This document shows, in pieces, positions 46,901-58,339 of a DNA stretch of 64,000 bases. The DNA is from Colius striatus (lineage: Eukaryota > Chordata > Aves > Coliiformes > Coliidae). Every line of letters starts with the position of its first letter. Positions within the stretch are counted from its first letter, which is position 1. The DNA is taken from contig NC_084766.1 in NCBI RefSeq assembly GCF_028858725.1, positions 20,872,501 to 20,936,500 on the forward strand, in the 5' to 3' direction. Below the pieces are notes generated by a model, which made no database searches, had not been told where the DNA came from, and was given only the letters and a program-made list of their open reading frames with translations. Position numbers and translations under genes: made by a program.

Positions 46901-47490
46901 TCATCTTTTAGGAGGATCTGACATTACTTTGACAATGACCAACTCTTGAGATGGATGAAGTGAGACAATCCCAGTAGTTGACCGTTTACTCAAACTTCTT
47001 GCTTGTGCAGCTTTCTTATTTTTATTTCCTTGAATTACCGACAGCCATTCAATGTTTGATTTTACTTGGATTATTTTGACTAATACTCTATTTTGGTCTG
47101 TTTCACCTGTCATATCTGATTCTATGACAGGGAACTCTTTAAACAGAAATGTATCAATCTGTTTTGCACCATGGGAAGAGTATCTTGTTTACAACATTGC
47201 TTTTTGGTGTTTGGTATTGGCCTGGCCACAGAAATCTCTCGAGTTCCCTGTCAGCATCCAATCTGAGATACACTTTTCCTCCTCCCTGCCCCCTCTTCCT
47301 GTTTTCTCCAAGCTGTTGTTGTTGAACAAGTTGTTCAACAACAACCAGTTGGTCTGTAGGGGCAGTGATAGTTTGCTCAAACAGCAAGTGCTACTCATAT
47401 TTAATAGCACAGTTACAACTTTGCTGTCCTTCAAAAAAATCTTTAATGACTTTAACAGTTGGTTTTGTTTGTTTTCTGAAGACTTATGCT
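46901..47490 (-). pseudogene. Degraded coding-like block, antisense, identity unknown
   Basis: On the minus strand a long frame (about 47490-47154) reads plausibly as protein with one internal TAG at 47391-47393. It includes APTDQLVVVEQLVQQQQ and LDADRELERFLWPGQYQ. After an apparent single-base shift near 47150 another frame continues coding-like to a stop at 46901, including ETDQNRVLVKIIQVKSNIEW and IVSLHPSQELVIVKV. Amino-acid composition looks proteinaceous across the shifts, which suggests a decayed processed copy of a real gene. I do not recognise the parent. A chance origin cannot be excluded. Confidence 0.35.
47315..47345. repeat. 31-bp perfect inverted repeat
   Basis: GTTGTTGTTGAACAA, one G, then its exact reverse complement TTGTTCAACAACAAC. 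Arms are 15 bp (47315-47329 and 47331-47345). It lies inside the antisense coding-like block, where the minus strand would encode Val-Val-Val-Glu-Gln-Leu-Val-Gln-Gln-Gln. Confidence 0.9.
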
Positions 47491-48301
47491 CTGTATTATC
47501 TTTTGTTTGACTGGAGAAAAAAACAAAAGATTGACTCATTGACATAAACATGAGATTAAAATTATTTTTCTTGAAAGAAAATGACTTTAAATTGCAGTTC
47601 AGCTTTGTTAACAAATGTGATGACTTTAAAAATGAAAATAAATTACTAATGACCATTTGTACATTGGTTTAGTAGAAGTAGTTTTCCTTTACTTTTTATG
47701 TGACTATAGCTTAAATATGGCCAACAATGCTGTGAAGTCAGTTTAATGACAACAAACTGTAATATGGTTTTCTCTGAAATCTGGACTTGTAAGATCAGAT
47801 TCTCCTACTAAGTTGCTTCTCCAATTTCCTGGCTGTAAAATGGAGTTGTACCCCTATACTCTTCCATAACTTGTTCTTAAAGATTGGTATTTTGTTCTTT
47901 CTCACTTAAAACTAGCAAAGTGAGCTCTTTGATTGCTTCAACTTTTTATCCAGTTTTTTAGATAGATCTCTTTCCAGGACTCTTGAAGAGCAGGACAAGG
48001 AACAGTCTTGCCTAATGTAGGTGCATGTGGACTTTATGGAAGTCTCGTAGCTGGAGACAGTAAATTCACAAGATTAAGTCCTACCAGTCAAACAATGGGA
48101 CAGTACTTGAGATTAATTTTTATCTTAACAGTTTGACTGTGTTCTTCCATTTTTAGGAGATGTTCTCAATCAATTGTTCATATTTACCATTAACTTTTTT
48201 TCTGAATAGCTTCAGTTAATTTTAGAACCCATTTTCATGTGCCCGTTCAGCTGAATTGTTTCTTCCATTGTGTATAACCTTACACTTGCTTGCAGTGAAA
48301 T
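47491..48301. other. Intergenic AT-rich DNA
   Basis: Frames on both strands are open for up to about 150 codons around 47050-47660, but the two strands overlap each other and no domain is recognisable. The rest shows nothing. Confidence 0.45.
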
Positions 48302-48389
48302 TCATAGAATGGTAGGGGTTGGAAGGGACCTTTAGAGATCATCTAGTCCAACCCCCCTGCAGAAGCAGGGTCACCTAGATCAGGTCACA
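48302..48389 (-). mobile_element. Short CR1 3'-end fragment, reverse orientation
   Basis: The reverse complement reads CCTAGGTGACCCTGCTTCTG, then GGTTGGACTAGATGATCTCTAAAGGTCCCTTCCAACCCCTACCATTC in type, the terminal 90 bp or so of a CR1. It is nearly the same as the end of the copy at 61962-62045, so both belong to closely related subfamilies. Confidence 0.92.
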
Positions 48390-50090
48390 TTGAAATTCAT
48401 ATGACATCGTGTTGCTTTCAATGACAACTTGATTGCTTATCATAAGCCTTATAGCTCTTATTTAAACAAAAAAAAACCCCACTTGGAAGGTAAATGCAGG
48501 ATTAGAATGATGCTGAATTACTTACTTTTAATGTATGATTTCTCTATTGATTCAAATGTTTGTCTTGCTTTGGTCAATGGATTGTGATTTCTGTACTTCC
48601 TAGAGCTCTTGGAGTTTGAGCCTGTATGTTAGCAAACAAATCATACTTTGTGTACATCTTTTGTCTATGTCAGGATTATCAATTACTTTCTGAGCAGGAA
48701 AAACATTGGTGTAGTATGAAAGGAATAAAAAAAAAAGAAATCCAAGAAAGCAGTTTGATTCTATCACATATAAAAGTGCTCACTTTCAGTTCATTGACGT
48801 AACATGAAATACTACTTTTTTTGCTGGTCAAGACAGGCTGGCTTGGCATTGCCCTTCTTTCAGCTCTGGTGGAGAATGAAGCTAAAAGGTATTCTAGGAC
48901 ACCATTTCCCTTTTCATCTTCTGACTTTTCCTGATAAGTATGGTAATTAAAGAAAAGCTGAGGGTGAAAACATCTCTTTATTTTGTTTGTACTGCAGTGT
49001 AAGACTAAATCATAGAATGATAGGTTTGGAAACAGCTTGTTGAGCAAAGATGATGGTCCATTAACAGAGGAGAGCTCAAGTCTTTACCTAGCAAAGACCA
49101 AGATAAGTACTGTTTGATGGAAATTTGGTCTATTTTGACATGAAGATATGTGGTAATACTTAAGCGGTCTGTGTTCTCTTCAGAACTTACTTGGCTGTGG
49201 GAAGCTGTACCCCAATATTGTTGTATGATGTGTATATTGCTGTGCATTGTTGGCTGAAGAGGAGAATAAGAGCTTCTGTATATGAAGTTGAGTCATGTAG
49301 TGCTGATATCCTAAAAACAAATCTCCCAAAAGAAATTCTCCTAGGGTAGAAATAGTGACTTCCACTATTTGGTGGGTTTTTTTCCAAATTTGAGTAAATC
49401 TAGTTTCTGAAACTCTCTGAATTAGGACAACCTACTTCAGTATTGATCCCTCTATACACTGGAAACTGATACTTTAGATGTAAGTTTCAGTTACCCAAAA
49501 GGATAAGCTTAAATCCTTATGACTTTAATAACAGATTTCTAAGACTGCCTCCCTTTTGGCTTTTTTTTTTTTCCCCAGACAAGAAAGAGAACTCTTACAC
49601 TAGAAATAGAACCATTTCATACTATGGAACACCTGAATGAAGTGCCGTGTGCAGCAACAGCATTGTCTTTGAATAGTTCCTTTTGAGCATGCCATGCTGT
49701 GAGGGATAATACGTTGAAAACGGCCTATGCTATTCTTGTGTCAACCTACCCCAACTTTTCCAGTGGCTAAGCCTCATTTTGAACAGACTGTTCCTTGCTC
49801 AGCTTCAATTCGTCAGGGGGTGAATACTTCTTCCTTTACAATCTTCGTGGTGTTCCAATTAAGGACAAAATGAAGGTTTCTGGAAGGAAGATGAGAACAC
49901 TACTTGATAGACATCAAGCTTTTTTTCTTTGGTGAAAGAAAACAAGGAATAACAGTGGTGTTCTTTGATCAGACAGCTCAGGAAGTGGAAGTAACTCTGG
50001 AGTTAAGGTGAGAAAAAGGACATTTGTTTTGAGGTGTCTTTTTTTTAAAAAAATATTAGTAATAGGATAGCTTTCCATAGACAATGCAAG
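48390..50090. other. Intergenic AT-rich DNA between CR1 fragments
   Basis: No gene or repeat family recognised. Open frames on the minus strand (for example 48679-49047, 122 codons) lack recognisable motifs. Confidence 0.5.
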
Positions 50091-50094
50091 GACA

Positions 50095-51125
50095 TAGAAA
50101 AGATTTTTAACGTCATTGAGTCCATCCACTAACATCCCATGGCCAAGATCAGCCTTCATTCATGCCCCTCTGCCTTTCAGCTATGTGGCTTTTAACTGTC
50201 TCCAGGGATGGTGACTTCCTTTCAGGTAGTTGTAGAAAGGGATCATGTTTCCCTTCAGCTTCCTCTTCTTCAGCCTAAAAAACCTCCTTTCCCTCAGCTG
50301 CTTCTCATCAGACTTGTTCTCGAGACCCTTCACCAGCTTTGTTGCTCATCTCTAGATGCACTCCCACACCTCAATGTCCTTCTTGTAGTGAGGAGCCCAG
50401 AACTGAACACAATATTTGAGGGGTGCCCTCACCAAGGCCAAGTACAGGTGAACAATCACCAATCTGTTTCTACTGGAAAAACTATTTTTCATACAGGCCA
50501 GGATGCCATTGGCCTTCTTGGCCACCTGGGCATGCTGCTGGCTCACATTCAGCTGCTGTCAATTAACACTCTGAGGGCCTTTTTCCAGTGGTCAGCTTTC
50601 CAGCCACATATCTCATAGCCTGTATCCTTATATGGGGTTGCAAGACCCAGCACTGGGCCTTGTTGAACCTCATACAATTGGCTTTGGCCCATGGATCCAG
50701 CCTGTCCAGGTCCCTCTGAAGAGCCTTCCTGCCCTCAAGCAGATATACACACCTGCCCAGGTTTGTATCATTAGCAAATTTAACTGAAGGTGCACTTGAT
50801 TTTCTTCCTCCAGATCATTGATAATAACATTAAGCAGAACATCCACTCAGTAGGTCATCTTGTCATAGAAGGAGATCAGGTTGGCCAAGCAGGACTTACC
50901 CTTCATAAAGCCATGTTAGCCAGGCCTGAACCCCTGGTTTGCCCGTATGTGCCACAAAATGCTGCTCAGGATGATCTGTTCCATAACCTTCCCCAGCACT
51001 AAGGTCAGACTGACAGGCTGACCAGGATCCTTCTTCCAAATGTTTTTGTAGATGGGTGTCACATTTGCCAATGTCCAGTCCTCTGGGACCTCTCCTGTGA
51101 GTCAGGACTGTTGGTAGATGATAGA
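50095..51125 (-). mobile_element. CR1 LINE fragment with internal deletion, reverse orientation
   Basis: The plus strand reads as the complement of CR1 ORF2 and 3' sequence: CTCATCTCTAGATGCACTCC, GCCAGGATGCCATTGGCCTT, CCTTGTTGAACCTCATACAA, CAGCCTGTCCAGGTCCCTCT and CATAACCTTCCCCAGCACTA are all typical. A minus-strand frame at 50352-50546 keeps [14 protein letters not shown] and [20 protein letters not shown]. Sequence between the RT segments is missing near 50835, where two distant parts of the consensus join. The copy is diverged and inactive. Confidence 0.9.
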
Positions 51126-53242
51126 ACATAATTGAATGTTCTTGAAACTTGATTAGTGCTGTGAGAGAAGAAAAATAAAAGTGCTTCATTAAGGCCTACT
51201 TGCTGTTCTCTAAGGAGCCAGTGGGAGTGAACCTTGCTCGTAGCAGCATGGGCCCCCAGGAGCTGCTGCCAGGAGCCCACACAGAGCACGGCTCTGCCAG
51301 GGGTTTTGACTGGCAGCTACAGGGCAGAGAGGCTTTCCTTTTGTTTAATCTGACCTATTTCTCAACCCATTTAGTCAAGCTTTATAAAAAGTCGAGAACA
51401 GGCCATGCTGGACTATGTTCTCTTGCAAAGTCCTAGTCTTCCTGCTCTTTTTTTCCTGCTATGACATTACTTGAGCCTATTGGCAATCAGCATATTGCTG
51501 TCCTGTCATATAGGATTTTGTTTCATGAGTTTATTGTGAGATAAATATCAATCTATATGTTCTGATGCCTGCTGTATCCTGTTCATCTATTGCTGCATAT
51601 AAACATTTCATAGGAGGTTGTATATTTTTCTCTTTTAATGAAAATAAAGGATACTTCCATTGAAAAAATATTAGGTAGAAATAGAGGTTCTCCAAGGCTT
51701 AAGGAAAAGTGTGAGATTAGATTTGTTAAGGAAGAGGTTGTTTCCAAAGTTGTTGGATTTAATATTCATAGATCTTTGTATTGATGAGTGCAGTTGAACT
51801 TGTTTAGCATCAGCATCTCTAAGGAGAAAAAAGAACCCAGTGTTCTTTTATAGGGACTTGGAATGGATTTTGTGTAAGTGTTATGACATTGTTTAATTTT
51901 TGAATGATCTATGAGAATAAGAAATGTTTTGAGAAGTAAATTTTGGCTTATTTTATAACATAAAAATGTCAAACTTTACCTTCCCTGTTGTGCACTAAAG
52001 ACTCCATGCACCCTCAGATTGTTGTTGAAAGGTGAGTTCTGAAACTATTATTTGGGAATGAAGACAAATGTTGAAAATGAAAGATCAGCATTTTCAATTC
52101 ATTAAATATCTTGAAGATTTAGGTAAGATGATCTTGCATCACTTTCACTTAATTTCCAACTGACTTTAAATGTATTTTGCTTTTAAAATGAGTCCTTTGT
52201 ATCGTAGTTAAATTGCTAATGTGATGTATCAGTGCTGTTTCATGTCAGATTGAAGAGAATATAAAATTCTGGTTAAAAACTGGTGGATAAAGGAGAAGGA
52301 AGCATATGTCAATAAAATACCTCAGTACACTTAAACAGCATGTCTTCTTTAGGTCTCCTTAAAGTATTGTACCTTGTGAGCACAGGTATACTTTATCATC
52401 TTGGAGACCTCATACACAGTCAAAATGACTAATCAAGGAAGATTTAGATGTTCTTTCCTTGTCATCTATGGTCAATAGCCCTTAAATAGTATTTCCACTC
52501 TGACATGTGTTAATGCCTTAAAGCAAAACAAAAAATGGTTGTACAAACAGTACAACCCTCAGTGACCTTTAAAATTTTGAGTGTAGTCAGATGAGCCAGT
52601 TCAAAGGCTCTTAGCCAGCAGTATGTCCCTATGCCTTCTCCTATGGGTTCAATTGCTCAGACAATAAAAGTGTGGAAGGAAGCTGATATGAGTGAGTACT
52701 TGAGAATGTTTGACAGGAGTGAATTGCTAGGAATAGAATGACATGGTTTTCTCTTTTGATGAAGACAGAATTACAGTATTTGTTGCTGTACAAATAAGCT
52801 TTTTCTTTGCTTGTAGACTTGTGATATCCAGGTGTGTGCTCTGGAGAAAACAAGTGCTGAAAAAAAAATCACAGAAATTATTTGTTTATATTTCACTACC
52901 TTGAACTCTGGAAGTTTAACTACTTGGTGTTAGGCAGACATGCCTGCATGTGGATACTAATAGGAGGCATCCTAATAGTGCCATGCAACACTCACAACTC
53001 CCAGGAGAGACAGGCAACTACTACATAAGTACCTAAACAATTAATTTATAGAAGTAGATGCATTTGAAATCGTTGTCCTAACTATTTTTAAGCTGTTCCG
53101 TATACAAATTACAGAATAACAGTGAACTTCAATAGAAACAATTAGTTTTATTTGACTAAGGGCGTGCAATCTCTTACTCCACAGAGAAATATGTATACTA
53201 TCCCACGTTATTTATTTTGGTTTGGGTTTTAGGATAGCATTA
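51126..53242. other. Intergenic DNA with a short GC-rich patch (51200-51350)
   Basis: 51200-51350 is GC-richer than its surroundings and could be an unclassified repeat. The rest is AT-rich without recognisable features. Confidence 0.45.
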
Positions 53243-53420
53243 TGTCATGGTTTTGTGTGGAGCCATTTCTGGTACTGGGAAAGGGGTTGTAAAGATGGCT
53301 CCTGCAAGAAGTTCCTCAAAATTCTCTCCATCTCTGAGCCAGACTCACTTCTGGGGCTGAGCCAATTAGGTAACTCCACGATCACTTTTTAAGAGGAAAC
53401 CAGAAGATGAGGGTTCTTAC
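53243..53420 (+). mobile_element. Partial LTR of an avian ERVL-type endogenous retrovirus
   Basis: It starts TGTCATGGTTTTGTGTGG and continues with GATGGCTCCTGCAAGAAG, then GGGGCTGAGCCAATTAGG and a TTTTTAAGAGG TATA-like stretch. The order matches the 5' portion of an LTR family I recall from birds. No retroviral gene frames follow. The 3' boundary is unclear, and the family assignment is from memory. Confidence 0.55.
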
Positions 53421-56229
53421 AGTTCCTTCTTGTTCTCTTATTGCTTCTTTTCCAGCAAAACATGATGTTACTCTTCATGTTTTTGATGAATTATTTAGGT
53501 CACTGAGTGCAACTAGAATTTGACTTCTAAATTTGAGAGGTGTTTGAAGGTCTCAGACTTGGCTCAGCACTCATGTTCTGAAATAGATGTTGTGACTGTG
53601 ATCCAAGTGTTTCCTTACTGAAGGACAGTTCTGTGATCACCTGTGGGAACAGCTGAGATGTTGTTGCACAGGTTGACCTTGTCCCACAACAAAGTGGCTT
53701 TATGACCCATGCTGGTGTGGCCGTGCTTTATCTGTATCTTTGTATTTAGGATTTAAGATGCTGATGAGGAAGAGGCATTGGGAGAAAAGATGTAAAAGCT
53801 TGTGCCTTTAGTCTTCAAAGAAGGAGTACTGTGCTTCTGTAATAGGGAAGTCTTTGCAAAGTGGCTTCGAAGCGGTTTTGTGCTTTGAGCATACCTGGAT
53901 GTTGAAGGCAATGATTGAATTCCTCAGAAAGTGGTTTTACAGGGACACCTCTTCGTTCACAGGTATTTGAAAAAGCCATTTATTCCTCTCTTGGCAGGGA
54001 GAAATGCCACTGGCCCCGATATGATATCATTAAATGTGAGGCTCATGTGAGTACTTAAATCTAATGCATTCCTCCTAGGAAAATAACACAACAGGAACAT
54101 CCCAGGAAACGCTTCACTTGGACACATTACAGCTTCTCTCTTATTAAAGTGTTTCTGTCTGTTCTTAACTGTGATGGGAGGTCAGCAAAGTCTGCTTTCC
54201 AGTCGTAAGTTTAAGCATTCACCTTATGAAGTGTAAATCCCCTGATATGTGGCTTTCAGAGCACTCGTACTCCACAACCACTAAGAAAAAGTCTTGGTTT
54301 GTTTGCTTTTAGTGGTTCAATGAATAGTTCTGAAATCAGGGAAGAGATTGCTTTTGTGGTAAGTCTGCATGCAAGATGTTCTGGATATCTTTCTTTCTAA
54401 GCAGTTTAGCCAACTAAACTTATTATCCAAATAATAAATTTGAATAATCCTTGGTTTTCAAACAAGTAATTAAACCATTTTGAAACAAGTTCTGGGGAAA
54501 ATGCTTTGATCTTAAATTCTGTCATCTTTTTAAGCATATGATATCAATGTGTGAAATTCCACATGACACTAACTTCCTCTAACATCTATTAATAATATTA
54601 AGATGATTAGATAGATGTTCTCACCATTAATAAAACTATTAAATTTCTTGCTTGTGAAAAAAAGGCCTGGTGAAGTGCCTACTCATGTAGACGCTGCTTA
54701 AGCAAAGCTGGAACACTGAGTTCCTAGCAGGGAATCTCTTGGACAAACTCACACAAAGAAAGTTTTCCTTCTAAATTAAACTTCATAAGCATAATCATAC
54801 TCCAGTGATGCCAATGAGTAATAAAAAATGAAACAGCAAGTACAGTCAGTCTCTTTGGCTCTCATAACAGCTTTTCAAAGAAAAGCCCTGATGCTGAATT
54901 TAATTTAAGGAGTGACTCCTGTTTCCTCATGCGATAAAGATAACTGATGAAAGAGGAAATTTCTGTTAGATATTGCCAAATCATTAAGTACATCACAACT
55001 TAAACATTTCGGTGTTGTGGGAGGTAGAAATCTATGTTCCAATAAAAGATATATATGCTTTATGCAAGCCATATTTCCTTATTATTTGTGACTTACAGAA
55101 TTGAAATGTTCTGCTTGTTTCCAACACATTATAATACTCCAAATGATGTTGAAATTTTAATTTTTACATTTAACTGTTAAGCCTTGATGTTACTCTTAGT
55201 TTTTAATGTCTGTCATTCCATTTGTTCTCCTTTTCCTAGTATTTAAATGTACCGTGCACTGTTTTATGCAGTTTTACCCACACTCTTCCTCATTCTCCAG
55301 ACCAGATGAGCAACTTCGGTATGTAATTCAAGGGTATGGTACCTATCAAGTCATAAACATGATACCTTGTGCTGCTTTATAGCCTGATGGAAGGGAGAAT
55401 GCAACTTCTGGTTTTGACTATATTGATAGTTCTTGAGTTTGTATTAGCAGTTGTGTTTTTATCAGCAGGAACTGGAAGGGAGATTGGAATCTGTCTATCA
55501 ACGTGATACTGAAAGCAGCAATTTGTCTTCAGAGAACTGCTAAATGTTGCATTATCTTAGTATCAATAGTAATGACCTGTTCCCTCCATTAAGATTTTAA
55601 AGAAATGAGCAGTAGTGGTATTGTTTAGGGAAATTAATGAAATAAACATTTACAAAGAGCCAATGGAGTAGCATGAAACAGCCTATTTCAGTATATGGAC
55701 AAATTTGCTGGTCACTATTGCTGAATATGCTGTCTGCAAATTGTTCATCTGGACCAGGCTTGGATTTAGAACTGGTACCAAGGTTGTGCTGTATTCACCT
55801 TTGCTGACTGACTTCATTTTTTGAGCAGAAACTCAAAAAGCTATCACCAAGCTCCTATGAACTGTTAGTAGAAGAAACTGGATTGTTTCCTCTGTTGTTA
55901 AAGTTTTCCTATGGGGACGTTACTTGTTTGATTGATGGAAAAACTAGTCCATGCCAAGTTCAACTAGAAAAGGTGACCCAGAAACTGGTTCTGGTAAAAG
56001 CTCCTAAGCTGTTAATGGTTTACAGATTAATGTAGTTTAAATAGCAGCCCTCTGATGTTATTTTTCCCAATAACACTGGAGAGCTCTGGTGGTTTAGGAT
56101 GAGTTTTAGGGCTTGAAATAATGACCTGTTCTGTCTCTCATTCCCCTGAAGTATTTTGTAGCTCACCAGCAGAGTGGAAAGGATGTCTTCATGGGAAGAG
56201 ACAAAGAACTCTCCTTTTTAAAGGTGGGA
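53421..56229. other. Intergenic AT-rich DNA between two LTR-like segments
   Basis: I see no gag, pol or env-like frame and no gene. If the two LTR-like segments belong to one provirus, its internal part has decayed beyond recognition or been replaced. Confidence 0.45.
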
Positions 56230-56745
56230 AATTTGACTCCAAGTATCTAAGGCTGAGGATGGTCTGACATTCTTCTCTGCCTTCCTCTGTAAATTCCGTG
56301 GCAAAAGAAGCAATAGACCTGTCTCTCTATGCTTAAGAGACCAAAACCACATTATGGCAGAAATCAGCTGACTGAAACCCCCACTCCCTGCCCCCCTGGG
56401 CCGTTCAAGGGGGAGGAGGTAAAAACCCCTGGTATCAGGACTGAGCCCAGGAAGAAAGGAGGAGTGGGGAGAAGATGGTCTTAAAGGGCTGGTCGGATTC
56501 TTCATTGTCGTACCACTCTGTGTTGTTTTATTTTGGTTATGTTTGGGGTTTTATGGTTATGCTTTAGTTGGTGTTGCATTAAATTATTTTCTGTTTTCTT
56601 CCCCAAGCCAAGTAGCCTGGTCTGTTTTGTCCTGAATCTTAAGTGGCAATTAAGCTGTCCCTGCCTTTTGGCAATCCTCAGGTCTTTGGTACTTGAGGCT
56701 AATGGTGGTCTTTTGTTCCCTGGTGGGCCTAAATCCTGAGCTCCT
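56230..56745 (+). mobile_element. LTR-like segment (R-U5-like end) of an avian endogenous retrovirus
   Basis: 56569-56740 carries GTTGCATTAAATTATTTTCT followed by CTTCCCCAAGCCAAGTAGCC, a combination I associate with the poly(A)-signal and U5 part of avian LTRs. ATTAAA at 56578 would be the LTR poly(A) signal. The GC-richer stretch at 56380-56510 would be U3. Both boundaries are approximate. Confidence 0.42.
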
Positions 56746-58087
56746 GATAAGATAGGCAGGGCTTACATGGCTCTTTAAGTCTAATTCTTCCTTTTGTACA
56801 AGTTTGTATAATAAGTGACATCTCTTCTGTTTGTAATTCTTGTCCTGCATGAGAATTTAGAGCTTTTCTGACCTATTGCAGCCATCTCATAAATTTATTA
56901 GATCCAATGCCATATTGTTATTAACTTACATTGAAATTACTCTTTACTCAAGCAAAGTTAGGGTAAAACTTAAATAAAATGTCCAAAAAAGAAAAGATAG
57001 ACCTCATCTACTCATAATTAAAGCAGAATTTTACCAAATCTTTATTATTCAGGAATTCATTGCAGTTTTTTCCGCAACATGTGAATGAATGTCCCAAATA
57101 TGTTCTCAGAAGTACAAATATTTCTTCATTCTCCGGGTACCATCTCTCATTCTTTAATGGCTGAACACCAAGCCCTCAGAAAGGGGTACAGCTTTGCTGC
57201 TGGACCAATGCAAGCTTCACAGTCACTTTGCTTGACCATGCCAGAGGATAGGATTCAATCATGGTGAGCTGATCTAGCGGCCTGTTGCTGTTAGACAGAG
57301 AAGTCCTATTACCCCACTGACCCTCTTACTGCTCCCATTTCTGGTGCTCACACCAGTACTCAACAGATCATTTGGGGAGCCAGAGAAAACTACCCAAAGT
57401 ACAAAGGAAATTGATTTTTCTGTGGTTTGAGGAATGGAGAATCAGCTCAGTGAGGGGACAGACAACTACCAGCAGGAGCACAGAGGAGTGGGAGGCTGCA
57501 GCTGGGTGCAGAGTCCATGTGGGGTGGGAGGAGAGGTCTATGGGACCTTGAGCCTGTCTGTCAGCAGGTACCTCTCTTTTGGCTTGAGCTTCAGCAAGAG
57601 TACCTGACCTAAATGTTTAACTGTGATAGCTGTCAGTAGCTTGCTAATGCCTCTTGCTAGAGGTCAGGCATACTAGCGATTGATTTGGAGGTGACTGCCA
57701 GCATTTTTCTTCCGAGGGTGCTGTAATCCATTGCTTGATGCTGTGGGCTAGAAAAGGTGAGTGGGGGCAGGGATCTCAGCTCTGCAGCAATGTCTTGCCC
57801 TGTGGTGCAACAGGGATACTGGCCAAATACAGAGGGCACTGGCCACTTCACAGGGGACTGGGATGGATTTAGGTGGCGATTTGGATGTAGTAGAAAAGCT
57901 TCTTGCTTTAGTAGAACTTTCCTAATCTCAAGGGAGCTTTTGTAATCTCTCTTTTCTTACTTCAGTGGAACTTTTGTAATCTCAGAGGAAGTTTAAATAT
58001 GTTTTCTCTGGAGACAAATATTTGCTACATCAAATGAGATTAATGTTGTTGTAGCAAAAAAAGCTAAGAAAATAATATTTTTAACTA
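56746..58087. other. Intergenic DNA, GC-richer near 57300-57860
   Basis: No gene recognised. 57915-57990 contains a short direct duplication: GGAGCTTTTGTAATCTC and GGAACTTTTGTAATCTC lie about 40 bp apart. Confidence 0.45.
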
Positions 58088-58339
58088 TGAGCCGCCAGGA
58101 CCAGGCAGCTCTCATGAGGGGGATGGTCTTGCAGGGAGGGGGAGCTGCAGAAACCGCAGGGGATTTAATCGTCCCCCAGGGAGCGCGAGCAACCAGGAGC
58201 GCAGCGAACAGGGAGTGACAAGGCACCCAGGTGTGGAGCGGCAGTTTGCACAGGCAGGGCAAGCAGGGAACAACCCCACGGCCGGTTTAGAGAAACAGAA
58301 GTCAGAGAAGTGCCCCAGCTTCAGCTTCAACCTAGCAAA

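Noticed and set aside
47052..47510. 152-codon plus-strand open frame after KIF20B
   Set aside because: It overlaps the better-looking minus-strand block and has a low-complexity, hydrophobic composition typical of the opposite strand of coding-like sequence.
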